A program made the translations under genes and the position numbers. 35,951 nt of DNA from positions 1 to 35,951 of the forward strand of contig NZ_BOON01000073.1 of the NCBI RefSeq assembly GCF_016863255.1, given 5' to 3'. Under the pieces are notes generated by a model. It was not told the origin of the DNA, searched no databases, and was given only the letters and a program-made list of their open reading frames with translations. The DNA comes from Planosporangium mesophilum. Lineage in GTDB: Bacteria; Actinomycetota; Actinomycetes; Mycobacteriales; Micromonosporaceae. Each line of letters starts with the position of its first letter. Position 1 is the first letter of the stretch. This document shows positions 22,706 to 30,056 of the stretch, piece after piece.

Positions 22706-23689
22706 ATGGTCAAGACTCGACGGATGTCTCCCGTCCTCGCGCTCGCCGGCTTCGGTGTCGGCGTCATCGTCGGCCTCACCGGCATGGGTGGTGGCGCGCT
22801 GATGACCCCGGTCCTCGTGCTGTTCTTCGGCGTACCTCCGCTGGCCGCCGTCTCCAGCGACCTGGTGGCGAGCGCGGTGATGAAGCCGTTCGGCAGCTTC
22901 GTGCACATCCGCCGCGGCACCGTCAACTGGCGGCTGGTCGGGTGGCTGTGCGCGGGCAGCGTGCCGAGCGCCTTCGCGGGCGTGCTGCTGATGCGGGCCG
23001 TCGGCGGGGCCGGCGGCGTCCAGCACGCCGTGCAGCTGGCGCTGGGCGGCGCGCTGTTGCTGGCCGTCGGGGGGCTGATCGTGAAGGCCTACCGGGACGG
23101 GTCACGGCCCGCCGGCGGGCCCTCGAAGCCCGAGATCCGGGTACGACCGCTGCCCACCGCCCTGCTCGGTGCGGTGGGCGGGCTCGTCGTCGGGCTCACC
23201 TCGGTCGGATCCGGTTCGTTGATCATCGTCGTGCTGCTGGCGCTGTACCCGATGCTGCGCGCCAACGACCTGGTCGGCACGGACCTCGTCCAGGCCGTCC
23301 CCCTGGTCGCCGCGGCGGCACTGGGTCACGTGATCTTCGGCGACTTCCACCTCGACCTCTCGCTGGCGATCCTGGTCGGCTCGATCCCCGGGGTGCTGAT
23401 CGGTGCCCGGCTCTCGTCCCGGGCGCCGGCGGGCGCCGTCCGGGCCGCGCTCGTACTGGTGCTGCTGGCGAGCGCGCTGAAGCTGTTCGGGGCGTCGAAC
23501 CTGGTCGTCATCGGCGCCGTGGCGGCCGTGGCCCTCGCGGGCCTGGTCGTGCGGGTCGTGCGCCGTTCCGGTGCCGCCCGCTCCGGTGCGGACCGGCCGG
23601 TTCCCGGCCGCGAGGGTGCGGACCAGCCGGCTCCCGGCCGCCCCGTCACGCCGCCCCGGGACGCCTACGCCGGTTCGAACTCCCGCTGA
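22706..23689 (+). CDS. TauE/SafE (DUF81) anion permease
   Basis: 327 aa, with about eight helices arranged as an internal duplication: GVGVIVGLTGMGGGALMTPVLVLFFG in the first half and GLVVGLTSVGSGSLIIVVLLALY in the second. Family members export sulfite, sulfoacetate or related sulfur or organic anions. The ATG at 22706 has only a weak GGCAGG ribosome site; an internal Met (position 22724) is an alternative. The C-terminal 35 residues are a soluble Arg/Pro/Gly-rich tail. Its 3' end overlaps the convergent APC permease gene by 25 bp, so both stops lie in each other's coding sequence. No sulfur-metabolism genes are nearby. Confidence 0.87.
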   Translation: MVKTRRMSPVLALAGFGVGVIVGLTGMGGGALMTPVLVLFFGVPPLAAVSSDLVASAVMKPFGSFVHIRRGTVNWRLVGWLCAGSVPSAFAGVLLMRAVGGAGGVQHAVQLALGGALLLAVGGLIVKAYRDGSRPAGGPSKPEIRVRPLPTALLGAVGGLVVGLTSVGSGSLIIVVLLALYPMLRANDLVGTDLVQAVPLVAAAALGHVIFGDFHLDLSLAILVGSIPGVLIGARLSSRAPAGAVRAALVLVLLASALKLFGASNLVVIGAVAAVALAGLVVRVVRRSGAARSGADRPVPGREGADQPAPGRPVTPPRDAYAGSNSR

Positions 23690-25323
23690 TCGGTCGCGCC
23701 GCCCGTCTCCGCCTCGACGGCGGCCTTCACCCGGCCGCCGGCCATGGCGACGTTCACCGCGAAGAAGAAGATCGCGAGGCTGAACGCGACGACGACGGCG
23801 AGGTCGACCCACTCGGGCAGGTACAGCCGGGCGCCGTGGCCGTAGCGGCCGACGAACCCGATGACGGTGAGCCCGGCGAGCCACGGCCCGATCCAGACGG
23901 CGGAGCGCCAGTCGGTGCGCGACCGGTCTACGCGGGGGGTGCGGGCGGCGGTCGCCTGGTAGATCACGAAGCCCAGGACAATCGCCACGACCAGCTTCCA
24001 CGTCGCCTCGAAGCCACCCCAGTAGATCACCAGGTTGGCCGCGACGAAGCCGAGCGGCGCGGTCACGACGGCGCCCGGCAGCCGGTACGGGCGGTGGCGC
24101 TCCGGGTCGCGCCGGCGCAGCGCGGCGAGGGACACCGGGGCGAACGCGTACATGATCGCGGTGGCCGAGGTGACCAGCCCGACGAGCGACTGCCAGCTGG
24201 GGAAGGGCAGGAACGCCAGCTCACCGACGACGAACGCCAGCAGGATCGTGCGCAGTGGTACGCCGCGTGAGTTGAGCCGCCCCAGCGCCGCGGGGAGTGC
24301 GCGCTCGCGGCCCAGCGCGTAGGACACGCGGGACGAGGTCCCGACGTACACCAGGCCGGCGCCCGCGGGGGACAGGAACGCGTCGATGTAGAGCAGGTAC
24401 GCGAGCCAGCCGGCACCCGCGCCGAGGGCGAGGGTGGCGTACGGGCCGAAGTCGCCGGCCTTCACCGGGTGGGCCCAGCCGGTCACCAGGTTGCGCGGGT
24501 CCAGGCTGCCGATGAAGGCGATCTCCAGCAGGATGTAGATCGCGGTGCCGACCAGCATCGCGAAGATGACCGCGCGGGATATGTCGCGCTGCGGGTTCCT
24601 GGCCTCCCCGCCCATCTGGATGGCCTGCTCGAAGCCCTGGAGGGCGAAGACGACCCCGGCGGGCAGCGCGGCGAAGACGCCGTGCGCGCCGTACGGGGCG
24701 AAGCCGCCGCCGGCGGTGAAGTTGCCGCCGTGGAAGGTCAGCGTGAGCAGCACGACCACGGTCACCACCGGGATGGCGGTCTTCCAGACCACCATCGCCG
24801 CGTTGCTCTCCGCCAGGAGCTTGACGCCGACGATGTTGATGACGGTGAACAGGAGCATCAGTACGGTCGCGCCGATCAGGCCGTTCGCCGAGAGCGTCCC
24901 GCGCTCGCTCAGCAGGTGCAGGTGGCTCTTCACCCATTCGATGTTGTTCAGGTACTGCAGGCTCGCCTCGACCTCGATGGGCGTGATCGTCACGGCCTGC
25001 AGCCAGGAGGCCCAGCCGGCGACGAACCCGGCGAGCCTGCCGAAGGCGAAGCGGGGGAAGCGCGCGGTACCGGCGGCGACGGGGTAGGTGGCACCGAGTT
25101 CGGCGTGCGCCAGGGCGAGGACCGCGAGCATGGCGCCCGCGAGGATCCACGACAGCAGCGACGCGGGGCCGGCCACCTGAGCCGCGCCCAGGGCGCCGAG
25201 CAGCCAGCCGGAGCCGATGATCGAGCCGAGGGACATGAACGTGAGGCCCCAGAATCCGACATCCCGCCGCAGATGTCCGGAGCTTGCCTGGTTGCCGGTT
25301 GCGACGGGGGTCGCGGTAGCCAT
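23665..25323 (-). CDS. APC-superfamily amino acid permease
   Basis: 552 aa, about 12-14 helices. The first helix has FWGLTFMSLGSIIGSGWLLG, the GSGxLxG type of substrate-binding break of the APC fold, and helix 6 contains ALPAGVVFALQGFEQAIQMGGEARNPQRDISRA, the conserved consensus. Substrate is probably an amino acid or amine; specificity is unknown. The ATG at 25323 has AAAGG 6 nt upstream; the GTG two codons earlier (25329) overlaps that site and is less likely. It diverges from marR over 76 bp, and its promoter shares the -35 hexamer with marR, so it is likely repressed by that MarR protein. Confidence 0.9.
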   Translation of the reverse strand: MATATPVATGNQASSGHLRRDVGFWGLTFMSLGSIIGSGWLLGALGAAQVAGPASLLSWILAGAMLAVLALAHAELGATYPVAAGTARFPRFAFGRLAGFVAGWASWLQAVTITPIEVEASLQYLNNIEWVKSHLHLLSERGTLSANGLIGATVLMLLFTVINIVGVKLLAESNAAMVVWKTAIPVVTVVVLLTLTFHGGNFTAGGGFAPYGAHGVFAALPAGVVFALQGFEQAIQMGGEARNPQRDISRAVIFAMLVGTAIYILLEIAFIGSLDPRNLVTGWAHPVKAGDFGPYATLALGAGAGWLAYLLYIDAFLSPAGAGLVYVGTSSRVSYALGRERALPAALGRLNSRGVPLRTILLAFVVGELAFLPFPSWQSLVGLVTSATAIMYAFAPVSLAALRRRDPERHRPYRLPGAVVTAPLGFVAANLVIYWGGFEATWKLVVAIVLGFVIYQATAARTPRVDRSRTDWRSAVWIGPWLAGLTVIGFVGRYGHGARLYLPEWVDLAVVVAFSLAIFFFAVNVAMAGGRVKAAVEAETGGATDQREFEPA

Positions 25324-25346
25324 GTTCACCTTTCGGCTCGGAAGTT

Positions 25347-25393
25347 ACCTCTGAATGGGAGGTTTGCAATTACCTCGTACTGAGAGGTATCTT
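25347..25393. promoter_or_regulatory. Divergent APC/marR promoters with twin operators
   Basis: TTGCAA (25364-25369) is self-complementary and serves as -35 on both strands. Plus strand: 18-bp spacer, then TATCTT (25388-25393), 6 nt before the marR GTG. Minus strand: 16-bp spacer, then TAACTT (25342-25347), ahead of the AAAGG site of the APC gene. Each spacer contains ACCTC-N7-GAGGT: operator 1 at 25347-25363 and operator 2 at 25372-25388, with centres 25 bp apart. Binding there would block both polymerases, as expected of an autoregulating MarR. Confidence 0.75.
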
Positions 25394-25399
25394 AGTCCG

Positions 25400-25849
25400 G
25401 TGACCGGGAACGGCAATTTGGCTGCTGAGCTGATGGACACCGTGGCCAGCCTCCGCCGGCTGGTGCGTCGCCGGATCCGGCCCACGATGCCTGAGCCCGC
25501 GCTGCGGGGAGCGCAGATCGAGCTGCTGAACATCGTCGACACGCAGCCCGGCGTCGGGGTCGCGGCAGCCGCGCGGGCGCTGCACCTGGCTGACAACTCC
25601 GTCAGCACGCTGGTCAACCAGCTCGTCAACGCGGGACTGCTGTGGCGGCGGGTGGATCCGGTCGACCGCCGGGCGGCCCGGCTGGAGTTGACCGACGCCG
25701 CGCGGGATCGGCTCCGCCACTGGCGCACCGGCCGCGACCGCGTGGTCGGCGATGCGCTGTCGCGCCTGCCCGGCGAGGACGTCCGGGCCATCGAGGCCGC
25801 GCTGCCGGCCCTGCGGCGCCTGCTGCGCGAGATCGAGGAGGGCACATGA
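25400..25849 (+). CDS. MarR-family transcriptional regulator
   Basis: 149 aa. Winged-helix MarR protein: dimer helices at the N terminus (AAELMDTVASLRRLVRRRIRP), the HTH with GVAAAARALHLADNSVSTLVNQLVNAGLL as recognition segment, and the wing RRVDPVDRRAARLELTD. The GTG at 25400 lies 6 nt after TATCTT and has no ribosome site, so the gene looks leaderless; the frame to 25355 runs through the operators. Its stop overlaps the ABC ATPase start as ATGA, so regulator and transporter form one operon. It most likely represses itself, the ABC exporter and the divergent APC permease, with an unknown ligand lifting repression. Confidence 0.92.
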   Translation: MTGNGNLAAELMDTVASLRRLVRRRIRPTMPEPALRGAQIELLNIVDTQPGVGVAAAARALHLADNSVSTLVNQLVNAGLLWRRVDPVDRRAARLELTDAARDRLRHWRTGRDRVVGDALSRLPGEDVRAIEAALPALRRLLREIEEGT

Positions 25850-26643
25850 CCGCGGTCGCCTGTACCGGGCTCCGTCACGCCTTCGGTGACCAGGTCGCCG
25901 TCGACGACCTCGACCTGACCGTCCGGTCCGGGGAGATCTTCGGTCTGCTCGGCCCGAACGGCGCCGGCAAGACGACCGCGATCCGGCTGATCACCACGCT
26001 CCTGCCGGTACGGCCCGGGATGGTCACCGTGTTCGGCGCCGACCCGGCCAGGCGGCCCCTCGCTGTGCGGCGCGCCATCGGGTACGTGCCGCAGCTACTC
26101 TCGGCCGACGGCTCCCTCACCGGACGGGAGAACGTGAGCCTCTTCGCCCGGCTGTTCGACGTGCCCCGGCGCGAACGGGCCGACCGGGTCGACGGCGCGC
26201 TCACCGCGATGGGCCTGGCCGAGGCGGCCGACCGAATGGTCAAGACGTACTCGGGCGGCATGGTCCGGCGGTTGGAGCTGGCCCAGGCGCTGGTCAACCG
26301 GCCGCGCCTGCTGATCCTGGACGAGCCGACGATCGGGCTCGACCCGGTGGCCCGCGGCGCGCTGTGGGACAAGGTCACGGAGCTACGCGCCACGACCGGC
26401 GCGACGGTGCTGGTGACCACCCACTACATGGACGAGGCCGACCAGTACTGCGAACGGGTGGCCCTGATGCACCGGGGCCGGATCCGCGCGCTCGGCACAC
26501 CCGGCGAGCTGAAGGCGGCGCTCGGTCCGGAGTCCACGTTGGAGGACGTGTTCCGCCACCACACCGGTGACACGTTCGCCGAGACCCAGGGAGGCTTCCG
26601 AGATGTCCGTGGCACCCGTCGAACAGCCCGTCGCCTCGGCTGA
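25846..26643 (+). CDS. ABC-2 type exporter, ATP-binding subunit
   Basis: 265 aa. Complete ABC ATPase: Walker A GPNGAGKTT at 36-44, Q-loop in YVPQ, signature YSGGM at 135-139, Walker B LLILDEP with catalytic Glu160, and H-loop His193 (TTHYMDEAD). The C-terminal ESTLEDVFRHHTGDTF is the DrrA-type ending of drug and antibiotic exporters. The start overlaps the marR stop (ATGA). Its 3' end overlaps the permease start by 41 bp, so the two are translationally linked. It powers the adjacent permease. The daunorubicin-resistance-like type suggests export of a lipophilic compound, but the substrate is unknown. Confidence 0.95.
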   Translation: MTAVACTGLRHAFGDQVAVDDLDLTVRSGEIFGLLGPNGAGKTTAIRLITTLLPVRPGMVTVFGADPARRPLAVRRAIGYVPQLLSADGSLTGRENVSLFARLFDVPRRERADRVDGALTAMGLAEAADRMVKTYSGGMVRRLELAQALVNRPRLLILDEPTIGLDPVARGALWDKVTELRATTGATVLVTTHYMDEADQYCERVALMHRGRIRALGTPGELKAALGPESTLEDVFRHHTGDTFAETQGGFRDVRGTRRTARRLG

Positions 26644-27430
26644 GGAACGTCCGGATACCCGGGGCGCGTGGCGGGTGCTGCCCGCCCGGGTGTACGCGTT
26701 GTGCCTGGTCGAGCTGCAGAAGCTGCGCCACGACCGCAGCGAGCTGGTGACCCGCGCGATCCAGCCGGCGCTGTGGCTGCTCGTCTTCGGCGAGACGTTC
26801 ACCCGGATCCGGGCCATCCCCACCGGCGACGTGCCGTACCTGGATTACCTTGCCCCCGGCATCCTCGCCCAGTCGGCGCTGTTCATCTCCATCTTCTACG
26901 GCATCCAGATCATCTGGGAGCGCGACGCCGGCGTGCTCGCCAAGCTGCTGGTGACGCCGACCCCGCGGGCGGCGCTGGTGACCGGGAAGGCGTTCGCGTC
27001 GGCGGTACGGGCCCTGACCCAGGCCCTGGTCATCCTGGTCCTCGCGGCGGTACTCGGCGTGGGGCTGTCGGCCAACCCGCTGCACCTGCTCGGCGTGGTC
27101 GTCGTCCTGGTGCTCGGCTCGGCGTTCTTCTCCTGCCTGTCGATGACGATCGCCGGCCTCGTACTGTCACGCGAGCGGCTGATGGGTATCGGCCAGGCGA
27201 TCATGATGCCGCTGTTCTTCGCGTCCAACGCGCTGTACCCGGTGGCCGTCATGCCGGACTGGCTGCGGGTGCTGAGCCGGTTCAACCCGCTGTCGTACGA
27301 GGTTGACGCGCTGCGCGGCCTGCTCGTCGGTACCCCGTCCCACCTCGGTCTCGATCTGGCCGTCCTGGCCGGGTGCGCGATCGCGGGCATCGCCGCCTCC
27401 TCGGCGCTGCTGGGCCGCCTGACCCGCTGA
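26603..27430 (+). CDS. ABC-2 type exporter, permease subunit
   Basis: 275 aa with six helices of the ABC-2 membrane family (DrrB type). Visible are the N-terminal amphipathic stretch before helix 1 (VELQKLRHDRSELVTRAIQPALWLLVFGETF), the YLDYLAPGILAQSALF segment and FNPLSYEVDALRGLL near the end. The ATG at 26603 has GGGAGG about 9 nt upstream, inside the ATPase gene. It forms the channel for the ATPase encoded just before. Last gene of the marR operon. The following 126-bp gap holds a CTCCAC-A-GTGGAG palindrome (27454-27466) that may be an operator. Confidence 0.93.
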   Translation: MSVAPVEQPVASAEERPDTRGAWRVLPARVYALCLVELQKLRHDRSELVTRAIQPALWLLVFGETFTRIRAIPTGDVPYLDYLAPGILAQSALFISIFYGIQIIWERDAGVLAKLLVTPTPRAALVTGKAFASAVRALTQALVILVLAAVLGVGLSANPLHLLGVVVVLVLGSAFFSCLSMTIAGLVLSRERLMGIGQAIMMPLFFASNALYPVAVMPDWLRVLSRFNPLSYEVDALRGLLVGTPSHLGLDLAVLAGCAIAGIAASSALLGRLTR

Positions 27431-27453
27431 CCGGCGGGCGGACCGGTCCCTTG

Positions 27454-27466
27454 CTCCACAGTGGAG
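27454..27466. promoter_or_regulatory. 13-bp palindrome between the ABC permease and CHRD genes
   Basis: CTCCAC-A-GTGGAG. It is too small for a terminator. It could be an operator for the CHRD gene 91 bp downstream. No clear promoter hexamers were found beside it. Confidence 0.3.
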
Positions 27467-27556
27467 ACGGCGGGTGTTTGAACCCCTCCCGAAGTGGTGA
27501 GCGTGTCCCGGTCGTCCACGGCGCACGTGGCGCTGGCCCGCTGGGAGGTTGCTCGT

Positions 27557-28075
27557 ATGTTTCGTACCGTACGTTCCCGTCTCGTCCTTTCCATCGCCGC
27601 CGCCACCGCGGCCGGTCTCGCCGTCCCGGGCGCCGCCCCGGCGCACGGCCCTCATCCACAGCAGTCGGCAGTCGGCGTGACGCGCCTCGTCGCCGCCCTC
27701 GAGGGTGGCAACGAAGTACCCGGTCCTGCCGGGTCTCCGGCAGTGGGGGACCCGGATGGCCGGGCCTTCGAGACATTGCGCATCGAAGGAAACCAGGTCA
27801 GGTTCACCATCAGGTGGACCGGGATCGGGGCCCCGACCGCTGCCCACCTCCACCTCGGCGCGGCCGGTACCAACGGTCCCCTGAAAGTGGTGTTGTTCAG
27901 CGGGCCGCTCCCCACCACGCTGACCGCCGTCTCGGGCAGCGTCACGGTGGATGACCAGACGCTGCTCGACTCGTTGGCGTCCGATCCCGGCGCGTTCTAC
28001 ACCAACCTGCACAGCGCCGAGTTTCCCGGCGGTGCGGCCCGTGGCCAACTGCGGAATGTGACCGCCATCTCGTGA
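27557..28075 (+). CDS. Secreted CHRD-domain protein
   Basis: 172 aa. A signal peptide at 1-33 (MFRTVRSRLVLSIAAATAAGLAVPGAAPAHG) is followed by one CHRD domain at about 45-170: LVAALEGGNEVPGPAGSPAVGDPDGRAFETL, then HLHLGAAGTNGPLKVVLF, then FYTNLHSAEFPGGAARGQL. CHRD domains, first seen in chordin, are beta-rich modules of unknown bacterial function. The ATG at 27557 has GGGAGG about 9 nt upstream; the longer frame to 27494 is not preferred. Its stop codon lies within a degenerate palindromic repeat (copy D). Confidence 0.88.
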   Translation: MFRTVRSRLVLSIAAATAAGLAVPGAAPAHGPHPQQSAVGVTRLVAALEGGNEVPGPAGSPAVGDPDGRAFETLRIEGNQVRFTIRWTGIGAPTAAHLHLGAAGTNGPLKVVLFSGPLPTTLTAVSGSVTVDDQTLLDSLASDPGAFYTNLHSAEFPGGAARGQLRNVTAIS

Positions 28076-28120
28076 TCGTGGTGCTCCTGCGCGCTCCGGC
28101 GCGGAGGAGCGCCCGCCTCG
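28072..28120. repeat. Palindromic repeat, copy D (reverse orientation)
   Basis: The core TGCGCGCTCCGGCGCGGA is the reverse complement of the copy A core with one difference. The arms differ from A yet still pair: GCTCC (28083-28087) with GGAGC (28106-28110), with an inner GCGC/GCGC. It overlaps the CHRD stop and lies upstream of the SCO6745-family gene. Confidence 0.65.
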
Positions 28121-28126
28121 CATGGC

Positions 28127-28132
28127 TAGGCT
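28127..28132 (+). promoter_or_regulatory. Putative -10 element (leaderless) of the SCO6745-family gene
   Basis: TAGGCT, a full TAnnnT match, 6 nt before the ATG at 28139. No ribosome site is present. Confidence 0.5.
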
Positions 28133-28138
28133 GCGGAC

Positions 28139-28978
28139 ATGAATTCCGCCCGCGCGATGTGGACGCTGTTCGAACCGATCCACGACGTCACCTACTTCAC
28201 CCCGGAGGCATTGGCCGCGTTCCAGGCGGCGGGCCTGAAGGGCTTCTGGCGCGGCTACTTCGCCGGTCGCGCGGCGCCGCTCGGCCCGGTCGGCGCCGCG
28301 CCGGTGGTCGCCTCGTTCTTCAATTTCGCGCCCGGCATGGTGGCCCGCGCGCTGCCCGACGTCTGGCAGCGGGCGACGCCGGAGGACACGCTGCGGGCCC
28401 GGGTCGAGGGCGCGACCGAGGCCCTGGCCCGGTTGCTGGCCGACCAGCCGGAGGCCGCAATCGCCGAGGCGGCGGACCTGTTGCAGGCCGCTGCCGCCGA
28501 CATCGAGCCCGGTGGTCGGGTGCTCGGCGCCGCCAACGCGGCGCTGCCCACGCCGCAGGAACCGCTCGCGCGGCTCTGGCAGGCCGCCACCACCCTGCGG
28601 GAGCACCGCGGCGACGGGCACATCGCCGCGGTGGTGGCCGCCGGCCTGACCGGGCGGGAGATGCTGGTCTGGCGGGCGGCGCACGACCTGTCCCGCGAGA
28701 CCGCCCAGCCGGCCCGGGGCTGGACCGACGAGGAGTGGGACGCCACGACGCGGCGCCTGACCGAACTGGGCTGGCTCGACGCCGACGGCCGGCCGACCGA
28801 GACCGGGCGCGCCGGACATCGCGAGATCGAGGCGGCCACCGACCGGGCCGCGGCCGGCCCGTGGGGCGCGGTCGACGTCGACCGCCTGCGGGCGCTGCTC
28901 GAGCAGATGGCGGCGGCGTGCCGGGCGGTCATGCCGATGAACCCGATCGGACTGCCGGAGCAGGGCAAGGCGTCGTGA
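28139..28978 (+). CDS. SCO6745-family protein
   Basis: 279 aa, mostly helical. It matches the actinobacterial SCO6745 family, whose role is unknown: the N terminus ARAMWTLFEPIHDVTYFTPEALAAFQAAGLKGFWRGYFAGRAAPLG is very typical, as is the GWTDEEWDATTRRLTELGWLDADGRPTETG segment, which looks like a winged-helix module. The ATG at 28139 is placed 6 nt after TAGGCT. The stop overlaps the nitronate monooxygenase start as GTGA, so the two are co-translated and may share a pathway. It is not a classical DNA-binding regulator by sequence alone. Confidence 0.85.
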   Translation: MNSARAMWTLFEPIHDVTYFTPEALAAFQAAGLKGFWRGYFAGRAAPLGPVGAAPVVASFFNFAPGMVARALPDVWQRATPEDTLRARVEGATEALARLLADQPEAAIAEAADLLQAAAADIEPGGRVLGAANAALPTPQEPLARLWQAATTLREHRGDGHIAAVVAAGLTGREMLVWRAAHDLSRETAQPARGWTDEEWDATTRRLTELGWLDADGRPTETGRAGHREIEAATDRAAAGPWGAVDVDRLRALLEQMAAACRAVMPMNPIGLPEQGKAS

Positions 28979-30021
28979 GCTCGGTCCTCGGCGGGCTGCG
29001 CCGCCCGGTCGTCGCCGCCCCGATGGGCGGTGGCCCGTCCACCCCGGCGCTCGCCGCGGCGGTGTCCAACGCCGGTGGACTGGGTTTCCTGGCCGGGGCG
29101 TACCTGTCGCCGCAGCGGCTCGCCGCCGACGTCGTAGAGGCCCGGCGGCTGACCGACCGGCCGTTCGGCGTGAACGTCTTCGTGCCGGTGGCGCCGCCGG
29201 CCGACCCGGCCGACGTCACCGCGTACGCGGAGCGGCTCGCCCCGATCGCCGAGCGCCGGGGCGTGGCGCTGGGCGAGCCGGTCGGCGGGGACGACCACTA
29301 CGCGGAGAAGCTGCGTGTGCTGCTGGACGACCCGGTGCCCGTGGTGTCGTTCGCGTTCGGGGCGCCGGCGGCCGATACCGTCGAGTCGCTGCACGCGCGG
29401 GGCAGTGAGGTCTGGGTGACCGTCTCGCACCCGGACGCCGTCGCCGCGGCCGAGGAGATCGGCGCGGACGCGGTGGTCGTACAGGGGATGGAGGCGGGCG
29501 CCCACCGGGGCGGGCTGGCCGACACCGACGAGTACGCGCTGCTGCCGCTGCTGCGGCTGGTGGCGGCGCGGACCCGGTTGCCGATGGTCGCCGCCGGCGG
29601 CATCGCCGACGGGCCGGGGCTGGCTGCGGTGCTCGCCGCCGGTGCGTCGGCCGGCGCGCTCGGTACGGCGTTCCTGCGCTGCCCGGAGGCGGGTACGTCG
29701 GACGCGCACCGGGCGGCGGTGACGGGCACCGGGGACACCGCGCTGACCCGCGCGTTCACCGGTCGGCGGGCGCGCGGGGTGGTCAACGACTTTCTTCGCT
29801 CCTTCGACGAGGCGGCCCCGGCCGCGTACCCCCACGTGCACCAGCTCACCGGTCCGTTGCGCGCGGCGGCCCGTACCGCCGGGGATCCGTCGGTGATCAA
29901 CCTGTGGGCAGGCCAGGCGCACGCGCTGTCGCGCGACGCGCCGGCTGCCGAGATCGTCGAGGAGATCGTGGGCGGGGCGACGACGACGATCGCAGCGCTG
30001 GCGCGCCGGCTGGGTGCGTAA
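28975..30021 (+). CDS. Nitronate monooxygenase (2-nitropropane dioxygenase family)
   Basis: 348 aa, FMN-binding TIM barrel. It oxidises alkyl nitronates or propionate 3-nitronate. N-terminal RRPVVAAPMGGGPSTPALAAAVSNAGGLGFLAGAYLSP binds FMN; VVVQGMEAGAHRGG holds the conserved His of the active site; PMVAAGGIADGPGLAAVLAAGASAGALGTAFLRCPEAGTS binds the phosphate. The GTG at 28975 overlaps the stop of the preceding gene (GTGA); the long upstream frame is a shadow of that gene. An 11-bp hairpin follows the stop at once. Related flavoproteins include enoyl-ACP reductase FabK, but the motif set here favours the nitronate group. Confidence 0.92.
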   Translation: MSSVLGGLRRPVVAAPMGGGPSTPALAAAVSNAGGLGFLAGAYLSPQRLAADVVEARRLTDRPFGVNVFVPVAPPADPADVTAYAERLAPIAERRGVALGEPVGGDDHYAEKLRVLLDDPVPVVSFAFGAPAADTVESLHARGSEVWVTVSHPDAVAAAEEIGADAVVVQGMEAGAHRGGLADTDEYALLPLLRLVAARTRLPMVAAGGIADGPGLAAVLAAGASAGALGTAFLRCPEAGTSDAHRAAVTGTGDTALTRAFTGRRARGVVNDFLRSFDEAAPAAYPHVHQLTGPLRAAARTAGDPSVINLWAGQAHALSRDAPAAEIVEEIVGGATTTIAALARRLGA

Positions 30022-30022
30022 G

Positions 30023-30048
30023 GAGGGCGCCCCTGCCGGGGCGCCCTC
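30023..30048. terminator. Bidirectional terminator
   Basis: Perfect 11-bp stem GAGGGCGCCCC / GGGGCGCCCTC with a 4-nt loop, 1 bp after the nitronate monooxygenase stop and 8 bp before the stop of the convergent chitosanase gene. It can end both transcripts. There is no T-tract, as is common in high-GC actinobacteria. Confidence 0.85.
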
Positions 30049-30056
30049 GGGATGGG

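Noticed and set aside
25642-25845. In-frame 5' extension of the ABC ATPase through marR
   Set aside because: Homology begins at the ATG that overlaps the marR stop; the upstream translation is Arg/Pro/Ala-rich noise.
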